NCBI GenBank assembly: GCA_035317605.1
Contig: DATHGT010000098.1
Coordinates: forward strand, 1 to 19,497
Origin: DATHGT01 sp035317605
GTDB taxonomy: Bacteria > Methylomirabilota > Methylomirabilia > Rokubacteriales > CSP1-6
Direction of reading: 5' to 3'
DNA: 19,497 nt
Each line of letters begins with the position of its first letter. The stretch's first letter is position 1. This document shows, one piece after another, positions 8,084 to 14,024 of this stretch. A program made the translations under genes and the position numbers. The notes below the pieces were generated by a model, which was not told where the DNA came from, searched no databases, and was given only the letters and a program-made list of their open reading frames with translations.

Positions 8084-8112
8084 ATCGTAGGGGCCGACAC
8101 CGGAGCTGTCAA
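8084..8112 (-). promoter_or_regulatory. Sigma70-like promoter of the S8 protein gene
   Basis: On the minus strand TTGACA (8107-8112), a spacer of exactly 17 bases and TACGAT (8084-8089) form a near-consensus vegetative promoter. The predicted transcript start is about 8077. This leaves a leader of about 24 bases containing AGGGA and the GTG at 8053, and supports that start codon over the TTG at 8074. No comparable promoter is obvious for the divergent small gene. Confidence 0.72.
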
Positions 8113-8175
8113 TGTTTTTCGTTCAGCGATCGTCGTGGCGCGAATCTTCTGCGGCGTGCCACGATATCGGCATCT

Positions 8176-8577
8176 ATGCGATGGTGGGGAACCCGCCTGG
8201 CGGCCCTGCTGATCGGCGCCGTCGTGGCCAGTCCCGCGTCGACGGAGGAACGCGTGGCCGAAACGCTCGCCGAAGTCGTCACGACCGTGCAGGCGTTGCT
8301 CGGCCGAGGCGCGACCCCCGATGAGCTACGTGCGGCCTCCACCCAACGCGTGCGGGTCGACGGTCTGGGGCGGCTTCAGGTCTATGTCGTCCTCACCGAG
8401 GTTCGCCCCGAACACGTCGCTCGGCTCGAAGCGCTGGGGGCGGATGTCGAGCTGACGCTTCCGGAGAACCGGCTCGTGCAGGCCTGGGTGCCGGCGCTCT
8501 CGATCAGAGCGGTCGAAGAGCTGCCTTTCGTCGTCGAGGTACGTCCGCCCGGCTACCCGGCGCCGCGCTCGCGGTGA
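8176..8577 (+). CDS. Small secreted protein, stand-alone copy of the S8 prodomain
   Basis: This 133-residue protein has an N-terminal signal sequence (Arg- and Trp-containing start, hydrophobic core at residues 8-19). Residues 66-130 align without gaps to residues 110-174 of the neighbouring S8 protein; by hand count 40 of 65 positions are identical, including QVYV, VELTLP, RLVQ, LPFVVEV and PPGYPAP. It stops three residues after PPGYPAP, exactly where the protease continues into its catalytic domain. ATG at 8176 is the only in-frame ATG before the homologous part; no good ribosome binding site precedes it. The gene is divergent from the protease gene. Subtilisin prodomains act as intramolecular chaperones and inhibitors, so a trans-acting inhibitor or folding factor is a reasonable inference. 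It could instead be the surviving 5' end of a broken protease duplicate. Confidence 0.75.
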   Translation: MRWWGTRLAALLIGAVVASPASTEERVAETLAEVVTTVQALLGRGATPDELRAASTQRVRVDGLGRLQVYVVLTEVRPEHVARLEALGADVELTLPENRLVQAWVPALSIRAVEELPFVVEVRPPGYPAPRSR

Positions 8578-8595
8578 CGGCGGACGCGCGCGGGT

Positions 8596-9786
8596 TCAGC
8601 CCTTCGGCAACCCCAGCACGCGCTCGCCGATGATGTTGCGCTGGATTTCGCTGGTGCCGGCGGAGATCGTGTACTGGCGAGAGGCCAGCACGCGGTTGTA
8701 CCAGCGGGGGGCATCGGGGACTTCTTCGGTGCCCTCGTTGACGAGCGCGTGCATTCCGAGGATCTCGCCCGCCGCGTCCGCGATGCGCACGCCCAGCTCG
8801 GAGCCGAAGACCTTCAGGATCGAGCCCTCGGGCCCCGGCGGCTCGCCGCGGAGCTGGCGCGTGAGGCTGCGCATGCGCGTGTACTTCATGGCCTCGCAGT
8901 CGATGGCGAGCTGGGCCAGGCGCTGGCGTACGAGCGGATCGTCCCATGCGGTGCCGCCATTGTTGTGCTTCCGCCGGGCCACCGCGATCAGGCTCTTCAC
9001 CTGGCCGATCGGGTTGCGCGCGCCCGCCGAGTGGCGCTCGTGCATCAGCGTGGTCGTCGACACCGTCCAGCCCTGATTGAGCGGACCGAGCAGGTTCTCC
9101 TTCGGGACCACCACGTCCTCGAAGAACACCTCGTTGAAGTGGCGATGGCCCGTGAGCAACACCAGCGGGCGCACGGTGATCCCCTTCGTATCGAGCGGGA
9201 CCAGGAAGGCGCTGATGCCCTTGTGCTTGGGCGCGCTGGGGTCGGTGCGGGCGAGCACGATGATCCAGTGGGCGAAGTGCGCGCCGGACGTCCACACCTT
9301 CTGGCCGTTGATCAGGAAGTGATCGCCCTGGTCTTCCGCTTTCGTCCTCAAGCCGGCGAGGTCTGAGCCCGCGCCGGGCTCGGAAAAGCCCTGCGCCCAC
9401 ACTTCCTCACCGCTGAGGATCGGCCGCAGATAGCGGCGCTTCTGCTCGTCGGTGCCCCAGGCGATGATCGTGGGGCCCACCAGGTTGAGCCCCATCGCGG
9501 CCGGCAGCACCGGCGCGCGCGCGGCCGCGTACTCCTCGTCCCAGATCACGCGCTCGATCAGGGTGGCTCCGCGGCCGCCGTACTCCTTGGGCCACGAGAT
9601 GCCCACCCACCCCGCCTCGTGCATGGTCTTCTGCCAGGCGCGGCGGCGCTCGAACGTCTCGCGATCGGACGCCACACGATCGTCGGCGGGATCGTCGAGA
9701 CAGAGATCCGGCGGGAGATTCTTGGCCAGCCACGCGCGGAACTCCTCGCGGAAGGCCTGCTGCTCGGGCGCGTACTCGAAGTCCAT
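8596..9786 (-). CDS. Acyl-CoA dehydrogenase family protein
   Basis: This 396-residue flavoprotein of usual family length oxidises an acyl-CoA thioester to the enoyl-CoA and passes electrons to an electron-transfer flavoprotein. The N-terminal helical domain is followed by the FAD-contacting FSEPGAGSDLAG (134-145), the loop with VWTSGAHFAHW (164-174), and the C-terminal AGTSEIQRNIIGERVLGLP (376-394). Residue 377, before GTSEI, is Ala, not the catalytic Glu of short- and medium-chain enzymes. Glu250 in LMHERHSAGA matches the alternative base position of isovaleryl-CoA dehydrogenase. ATG at 9786 follows the dioxygenase stop by two bases and its GGAGC lies within the end of that gene, so the two are co-transcribed. 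The substrate is unknown; a branched or cyclic acyl-CoA is possible. Confidence 0.93.
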   Translation of the reverse strand: MDFEYAPEQQAFREEFRAWLAKNLPPDLCLDDPADDRVASDRETFERRRAWQKTMHEAGWVGISWPKEYGGRGATLIERVIWDEEYAAARAPVLPAAMGLNLVGPTIIAWGTDEQKRRYLRPILSGEEVWAQGFSEPGAGSDLAGLRTKAEDQGDHFLINGQKVWTSGAHFAHWIIVLARTDPSAPKHKGISAFLVPLDTKGITVRPLVLLTGHRHFNEVFFEDVVVPKENLLGPLNQGWTVSTTTLMHERHSAGARNPIGQVKSLIAVARRKHNNGGTAWDDPLVRQRLAQLAIDCEAMKYTRMRSLTRQLRGEPPGPEGSILKVFGSELGVRIADAAGEILGMHALVNEGTEEVPDAPRWYNRVLASRQYTISAGTSEIQRNIIGERVLGLPKG

Positions 9787-9788
9787 GC

Positions 9789-10619
9789 TCAGCTCCGGTA
9801 GAAGGGCTTGTCGCCGCTGATCGTCACGCGGTGGCCGTGGCGGCGCTGCGGGAAGTAATCCCACATCGCGTGGTGCTGGACGCAGCGGTTGTCCCAGAAG
9901 GCCACCGAGTTCACCTGCCAGCGGAAGCGGCAGTGGAACTCCGGCGTCTCCACGTGCTGGTAGAGAAACTCCAGTAGCGCGTCGCTCTCCGAGCGCGAGA
10001 GCTGGGCGATGCGCGTGGTGAAGCCGCGGTTGACGTAGAGCCCCTTGCGCCCGGACACGGGGTGCGTGCGGACGATCGGGTGCTCGGCCCGCGGGAACGT
10101 CTTGCCCTCGTCCCCGAGACCGTAGCGGCCGCGGTAGACGTGCTCGCCGTCGTGCCACGCGGTGAGGCCCTCGACGAAGCGCTTCATGGGCTCCGACAGC
10201 CCCTCGTACGCCGCGTACATGCTGGCGAAGAGCGTGTCGCCGCCGACGGGCGGCAGCTCGTGCATGTAGAGGATGCTGCCCATGGGCGGCTCGGGATCGC
10301 AGGACACGTCCGAGTGCCAGACCTCGCCGGCCACGCGCTTGGACTTCTCGTCGGCGTGGATCACCAGGATCTCCGGGTGGCCCTCGAGCAGCGCCGGCGC
10401 GGCCGGGTGCACGTGCAGGTCGCCGAAGAGGCGGCCGAAGTCCTTCTGCTGGTCCGGCGTCAGGTGCTGATCCCGGAAGAAGATCACGCCGTTGTCGATC
10501 AGCGCGTCGTGGACGTCCTTGAATGTGCGCTCGTCGAGCGCCTGCGAGAGATCGACGTCGTGGACCTCGGCCCCGACGTGGGGGGTGAGTTTCTCGATAC
10601 GGAGCGCCGTGTACGCCAT
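9789..10619 (-). CDS. TauD/TfdA family Fe(II)/2-oxoglutarate dioxygenase
   Basis: This 276-residue protein is of the taurine dioxygenase / 2,4-D dioxygenase family. These enzymes hydroxylate a substrate next to a leaving group or ether using Fe(II), oxygen and 2-oxoglutarate. The iron ligands are visible: His102 and Asp104 in WHSDVS and His249 in DNRCVQHHA. The 2-oxoglutarate-binding Arg264 is in HRVTI, and GGDT (126-129) is present. A strong GGAGG precedes ATG at 10619, and a promoter lies at 10658-10686. It is the first gene of a unit with the acyl-CoA dehydrogenase downstream. The true substrate (sulfonate, aryloxyalkanoate, sulfate ester or another acid) cannot be told from sequence. The gene is not called tauD because no taurine transporter is present. 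Confidence 0.93.
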   Translation of the reverse strand: MAYTALRIEKLTPHVGAEVHDVDLSQALDERTFKDVHDALIDNGVIFFRDQHLTPDQQKDFGRLFGDLHVHPAAPALLEGHPEILVIHADEKSKRVAGEVWHSDVSCDPEPPMGSILYMHELPPVGGDTLFASMYAAYEGLSEPMKRFVEGLTAWHDGEHVYRGRYGLGDEGKTFPRAEHPIVRTHPVSGRKGLYVNRGFTTRIAQLSRSESDALLEFLYQHVETPEFHCRFRWQVNSVAFWDNRCVQHHAMWDYFPQRRHGHRVTISGDKPFYRS

Positions 10620-10657
10620 GGCCCGTCCTCCTGCGCCGCGGAGCGGCGATGGGCCCG

Positions 10658-10686
10658 AGGCTAGGAGCGGCGGCCCATCGTGTCAA
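10658..10686 (-). promoter_or_regulatory. Sigma70-like promoter of the dioxygenase-dehydrogenase unit
   Basis: On the minus strand TTGACA (10681-10686), a 17-base spacer and TAGCCT (10658-10663) form a good promoter. The predicted start is near 10651, about 32 bases before the dioxygenase ATG. The -35 box lies inside the region needed by the divergent synthetase promoter, so the two directions may compete or share a regulator. Confidence 0.65.
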
Positions 10687-10699
10687 GCCGGGGTTGGGC

Positions 10700-10705
10700 T
10701 ACACT
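10700..10705 (+). promoter_or_regulatory. Possible -10 box for the acyl-CoA synthetase gene (leaderless start?)
   Basis: TACACT ends eight bases before the ATG at 10714, and no Shine-Dalgarno sequence lies in between. If this is the -10 element, transcription would begin at or within a base or two of the ATG, giving a leaderless message. No convincing -35 box is found 17 bases upstream. Confidence 0.35.
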
Positions 10706-10713
10706 ACGCGGCC

Positions 10714-12273
10714 ATGAGCTGGTCACTCGCGAAAATCGTCCGCACCCACGCGCGCGAGCGCGGCGCTCGGCCGATGCTCACCTGCGGGACGCGCACGATT
10801 ACCTGGGCCGAGATGGACGCGCGCGCGAGCCGGGTCGCCCAGGGGCTGCGCGCCGCCGGCCTCGCGGCGCAGGACCGGATCGCGTTCATCGACAAGAACG
10901 GGCCGGAGTACTTCGAGGTCCTGTTCGGCGGCGGCAAAGCCAACGTGGTGAACGTCGCGGTGAACTGGCGGCTGGCGCCGGCCGAGATGGCCTACATCGT
11001 CAACGACGCGGCGGCGCGCGTGCTCTTCGTCGGTCCCGACTTTCTCCCGCACCTCGACGAGATCGAAGGCTCGCTGAAGACCGTCGAGAAGATCGTGGTC
11101 ATCGGCGAGCATGCACGTCTCGAGAGCTACGACGCGTGGGTCACGCGTCACCCCGCCGACGATCCCGAGGCGCCGATCGCGGCCGAAGACGTCGCCATGC
11201 AGCTCTACACGTCGGGGACGACCGGGCTGCCCAAGGGCGCGATGCTGACCAACGCCAACCTCGGCACGCTGATCCCGTTCGTCGGCCCGTGGTGGAGCTT
11301 CGACGAGACGACAGTCAACCTCGTGTGCATGCCGCTGTTCCACATCGGCGGCTCGGGATGGGCGCTGGTCGGCATGGCCGTCGGCTGCCACTCGATCCTC
11401 TTCCGCGAGTTCGCGCCGGCGGAAATCCTCGGCGCGCTCGAGCGGTATCGCGTGACCAACGCGCTGTTCGTCCCGGCCATGCTGCAGTTCCTGGCCTCCG
11501 TCCCCGGCGCGGCCGACCGTGATTACTCGGCCCTGCGCTCGATCGTCTACGGCGCGTCGCCGATCACCAACGAGGTGCTGCGCGGGGCGCTGAAGACCTT
11601 TCGATGTCCGTTCACCCAGGTCTACGGGTTGACCGAGACCACCGGCGCGATCACTCAGCTCCCGGCGTCCGACCACGCCACCGAAGGGCCGCGCGAGCGC
11701 CTGCTGCGCTCGGCCGGGCGGCCGTTTCCGTGGGTCGAGCTGAGGATCGTGGACCCGGCCACCGGCGTCGACGGCGCGCCCGGCGAGGTCGGCGAGGTGT
11801 GGACGAGGTCGATCCAGAACTTCAAGGGCTACTGGGCGCGCCCCGACGAGACCGCGCGCACGGTCACGCCGGACGGCTGGCTCAAGACCGGCGACGCCGG
11901 CTACCTCGACGACGCCGGGTATCTGTTCCTCACCGACCGCGTGAAGGACATGATCATCAGCGGCGCCGAGAACGTCTATCCGGCCGAGGTCGAGAACGCC
12001 CTCGCCGAGCACTCGGCGGTCGGCGATGTGGCCGTCATCGGCGTGCCCGACCCGCGCTGGGGCGAGACCGTGAAGGCCATCGTGGTGCTCCGCGCCGGCG
12101 CCACCGCCGACGCGAACGAGATCATCACCTACGCGCGGGCACGACTGGCCCACTACAAGTGCCCGGCCTCGGTGGACTTCGCGACGTCGCTCCCCCGCAA
12201 TCCGTCCGGAAAATTGCTCAAGCGCGAGCTGCGCGAACCCTACTGGCGCGGCCACGAACGCGGTATTAATTGA
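10714..12273 (+). CDS. Acyl-CoA synthetase (AMP-binding, class I ANL enzyme)
   Basis: This 519-residue ANL-superfamily enzyme activates a carboxylic acid with ATP to an acyl-adenylate and then to the CoA thioester. Motifs in order: P-loop YTSGTTGLPKG (165-175), VYGLTETTG (303-311), KTGDAGYLDD (391-400) with the hinge at DRVKDMI (408-414), GAENVYPAEVE (417-427), and the catalytic lysine 500 in NPSGKLLKREL. Length and motifs fit long- or medium-chain and aryl/steroid side-chain FadD-type ligases. The ATG at 10714 begins the homologous sequence; upstream in-frame codons are unlike the family. The gene is divergent from the dioxygenase and dehydrogenase genes across 94 bp, so all three probably work on one acid. 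Residues that set substrate size cannot be judged by eye. Confidence 0.94.
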   Translation: MSWSLAKIVRTHARERGARPMLTCGTRTITWAEMDARASRVAQGLRAAGLAAQDRIAFIDKNGPEYFEVLFGGGKANVVNVAVNWRLAPAEMAYIVNDAAARVLFVGPDFLPHLDEIEGSLKTVEKIVVIGEHARLESYDAWVTRHPADDPEAPIAAEDVAMQLYTSGTTGLPKGAMLTNANLGTLIPFVGPWWSFDETTVNLVCMPLFHIGGSGWALVGMAVGCHSILFREFAPAEILGALERYRVTNALFVPAMLQFLASVPGAADRDYSALRSIVYGASPITNEVLRGALKTFRCPFTQVYGLTETTGAITQLPASDHATEGPRERLLRSAGRPFPWVELRIVDPATGVDGAPGEVGEVWTRSIQNFKGYWARPDETARTVTPDGWLKTGDAGYLDDAGYLFLTDRVKDMIISGAENVYPAEVENALAEHSAVGDVAVIGVPDPRWGETVKAIVVLRAGATADANEIITYARARLAHYKCPASVDFATSLPRNPSGKLLKRELREPYWRGHERGIN

Positions 12274-12274
12274 C

Positions 12275-12346
12275 ATGGGCGGGCCCCGAAATGGCCCCCC
12301 AAACCCCCCAACCTACGTCGCGCCCCGGCGAAGCCGGGGCGGTCCT
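12275..12346 (+). repeat. GC-rich double-hairpin intergenic repeat, copy 1 (possible terminator)
   Basis: Starting two bases after the synthetase stop, the sequence has a G-run/C-run hairpin around CCGAAAT, an AAACCCCCCAA linker, and a perfect 9-bp stem with a GAA loop (CGCCCCGGC 12321-12329, GCCGGGGCG 12333-12341). The same order of elements recurs at 19033-19099. No U-tract follows, so a classic intrinsic terminator is not proven, although the stem is strong. It resembles a REP/MITE-like extragenic element. Confidence 0.75.
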
Positions 12347-12373
12347 TGAAACAATTCCGCAAGGAGGAACCCG

Positions 12374-12796
12374 ATGGGTTACCGGATCAATCACATTCAC
12401 CTGAAGTCGCCTGATCCGCGGAAGACGGCGGAGTGGTACGTGCGGGCTTTCGACTTCGAGATCACCAGTGACGAGACGCGGGTGTTCGGCGACCGATTCC
12501 TTCGCTGCAAGAGCGCTGACGGCGGCGTGAACGTGAACATCTCCGGCGCGCGCACCAACGAGCGGCTAGGCAACGGCGACGCGATGCCCCATCATGGCCT
12601 CGAGCACTTCGGCTTCGACTCCGTCGACGTCGAGGCCGACATCAACCGTCTCACCGGTCTCGGCGCGAAGCTGCTCGAAGGCCCGATCAACCTCCCCAAC
12701 GGCGGCCGCATCGCGTTCCTCCAGGGGCCCGACGACACTCGCCTCGAGCTGGTGGAGACCCGCCGCATCGCCGGCGGCTCCGGCGGCTGCTGCTAG
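12374..12796 (+). CDS. VOC (glyoxalase/bleomycin-resistance/dioxygenase fold) protein
   Basis: This 140-residue single-domain member of the vicinal oxygen chelate superfamily has paired beta-alpha-beta-beta-beta modules that hold a divalent metal. Likely ligands are His7 (or His9) in NHIHL, His78 in GLEHFGF and Glu125 in TRLELVE. SPDPRKTAEWY (12-22) is the usual first-module signature. AAGGAGG (12361-12367) precedes ATG by six bases. The tail GGSGGCC carries two terminal cysteines and is unusual for the family; its role is unknown. It lies 100 bp after the acyl-CoA synthetase gene, separated by the hairpin repeat, so it may be an independent unit. Isomerase, epimerase, lyase and ring-cleavage activities are all possible. 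Confidence 0.9.
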   Translation: MGYRINHIHLKSPDPRKTAEWYVRAFDFEITSDETRVFGDRFLRCKSADGGVNVNISGARTNERLGNGDAMPHHGLEHFGFDSVDVEADINRLTGLGAKLLEGPINLPNGGRIAFLQGPDDTRLELVETRRIAGGSGGCC

Positions 12797-13129
12797 TGTC
12801 CGGAGTCAAACGGCGTCGGAAAGGCCCCCAGTAACGCACGATCTGTCGTAACCAGCGGGCCCCGCAGGTCCGCGGCGAGCGCCGCGAGCTCGCGGTCGTA
12901 GGCCGAGCAGCTGGAGGGACGGCGAGTCGGCGAACGTCGCGGGAGATCACCGCGTACTCGCGGCCGCTTCTCGGCGTCCGCCACCATGCGCCGCGCGTCC
13001 TCGACCGCCAGCGTCCGGCGGCGCCACTCGAGCGTCCCCGCCCGCGACGAACAAGGCTTTGAGCCGGATTCGGCGAGCGGGTCCCCGGACGATCGGCTCT
13101 TTTGTTCTTCCCCGAAATCGATTACCATG
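12793..13129 (-). pseudogene. Broken VapC-type PIN-domain toxin gene
   Basis: The C-terminal part reads CSAYDRELAALAADL, then PLVTTDRALLGAFP, the closing half of VapC PIN-domain ribonucleases (conserved S-A-Y-D and T-x-D). Upstream, RRRTLAVEDARRMVADAE is in the same frame. The linking piece GREYAVISRDVRRLAVP is found only in another frame (about 12910-12966), so two offsetting frameshifts are needed to restore the family sequence. An ATG-Val-Ile-Asp at 13129 could be the old start, but the N-terminal half, with its acidic residues, is not recognisable. No antitoxin gene is seen upstream. The stop codon overlaps that of the convergent VOC gene. The gene is dead or decaying; a sequencing-error origin is less likely because the N-terminal half is also lost. 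Confidence 0.7.
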
Positions 13130-13214
13130 TCGCCGGCCCGGACACGTACTTTCGGTGCGGAGAGCACACATGCCCCAACCGATTTGGCTCGGCGACACAT
13201 GGTCAAGGTCCCGC

Positions 13215-13263
13215 CGTCATCCCGCCGTTCCACGGATGCTCCTGCGGCGGGGCGGGAATGACG
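13215..13263. repeat. Imperfect palindrome CGTCAT-CCCGCC / GGCGGG-A-ATGACG
   Basis: Two arms of 12 and 13 bases (13215-13226 and 13251-13263) are complementary except for one bulged base, with a 24-base loop. The CGTCATTCCCGC/GCGGGAATGACG arm sequence is a commonly seen bacterial extragenic palindrome. It lies just upstream of the lipoprotein ribosome binding site and could act as an RNA hairpin or a transposed MITE-like unit. Confidence 0.65.
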
Positions 13264-13300
13264 ACTTCGCGAAACGCAGACAGACCCAAAGGAGGACCTC

Positions 13301-13840
13301 GTGAGAAAGCGGGCGTTCGGCATGAGCGTAATGCTTCTGGTCGCTCTCTTCTTCGGTGCCGGTTGCGTCGTCGCTCCGGCCGGACAACCGAGGGCGTATC
13401 CGCCGCCGGCCGCGACGGTACCGGCGCCGCCGCCGCCGCCCATGGCGGAAGCGCCACCGCCGGAAACGGAAGTCGCTCCGCCGATGGAGTACGTTATCGA
13501 CGGGACGCCGATGTACTACGAGGCGTTCCCCCGGGTACCGTTCTATCCGCTCTATCTCGAAAGCTGCCTCTGCGTGACGCCCGTGCGGTTCGTCCACGGC
13601 GCGTGGGTCGACGTCTATGGCGCCACCTGGCATCGGGGCGCTTGGGCGTATCGGTCCGTGCCGCCGCATGTGGCGGCACGCTGGCGCGCCAACGGGTTCG
13701 TGGGAAGAAATGGTCACAATCTGCACCCAGCCCGCTATCACGCGCCCGCCGTGAGCCGCAATCACTTCGGGTCGCCGGTGGTGCGCCCCCCGGCGCCAAA
13801 AAAGGCGCCGCCGAAGAAGGACGACCACAACAAGAAGTAG
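13301..13840 (+). CDS. Small proline-rich putative lipoprotein, function unknown
   Basis: The predicted protein has 179 residues and is not recognised as a named family. GTG at 13301 is preceded by AAAGGAGG (13288-13295). The N-terminus is a lipoprotein-type signal: basic start, hydrophobic core, and FFGAGC with Cys22 as the likely lipid-attached residue (position -3 is Gly, which is not ideal). Residues 25-61 are rich in Pro, Ala and Glu and probably form an extended spacer. A compact part rich in Tyr, Trp and Cys follows (about 63-145), with ESCLC at 87-91. The tail is basic with repeated P-A-P-K-K and K-K-D. It looks like an envelope protein with a wall- or membrane-spanning linker. It stands alone between the VapC remnant and the LLM gene. 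Confidence 0.75.
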   Translation: MRKRAFGMSVMLLVALFFGAGCVVAPAGQPRAYPPPAATVPAPPPPPMAEAPPPETEVAPPMEYVIDGTPMYYEAFPRVPFYPLYLESCLCVTPVRFVHGAWVDVYGATWHRGAWAYRSVPPHVAARWRANGFVGRNGHNLHPARYHAPAVSRNHFGSPVVRPPAPKKAPPKKDDHNKK

Positions 13841-13949
13841 GAGCCGAAGATCGCAGCGGCGCTCCCCCGGCGGCGCGCGCAGAAGCGTGGGCCGAAACCA
13901 TCGTGGCGCGACTGGCGTCGGAGCTGGTCGCGACCACGGCCGGTTTTCT

Positions 13950-14022
13950 GGGGTCACGCCGCGCGGGCGCGACTCGGGCTAAGCTGACGGGGTCACGCCA
14001 GAGCACGAGGGGGGTGTCACGC
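13950..14022 (+). promoter_or_regulatory. Three GTCACGC direct repeats around a possible -10 box
   Basis: GTCACGC occurs at 13953, 13992 and 14016. The first two are embedded in the 11-base GGGGTCACGCC (13950-13960, 13989-13999). A possible -10 box TAAGCT (13980-13985) lies between the first and second copies. The spacing of 39 and 24 bases in direct orientation suggests operator sites controlling the LLM gene at 14025, but the regulator is unknown and chance repetition in GC-rich DNA is possible. Confidence 0.35.
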
Positions 14023-14024
14023 GC

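Noticed and set aside
4532..8212. Open frame of 1226 codons on the + strand opposite the protease gene
   Set aside because: It is the shadow of a GC-saturated gene: composition is Arg/Gly/Val/Asp-rich without domains, while the minus strand has signal peptide, S8 motifs and repeats.
9787..10686. Long upstream extension of the acyl-CoA dehydrogenase frame
   Set aside because: It runs out of frame through the dioxygenase gene; family homology begins at the ATG at 9786.
10723..12276. 517-codon minus-strand frame opposite the acyl-CoA synthetase
   Set aside because: Antisense shadow; all ANL motifs are on the + strand.
13102..13300. Possible small Cys-containing protein (FRCGEHTCPNRFG) on the + strand
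   Set aside because: No ribosome binding site, no family match, and it overlaps the toxin remnant and the palindromic repeat.
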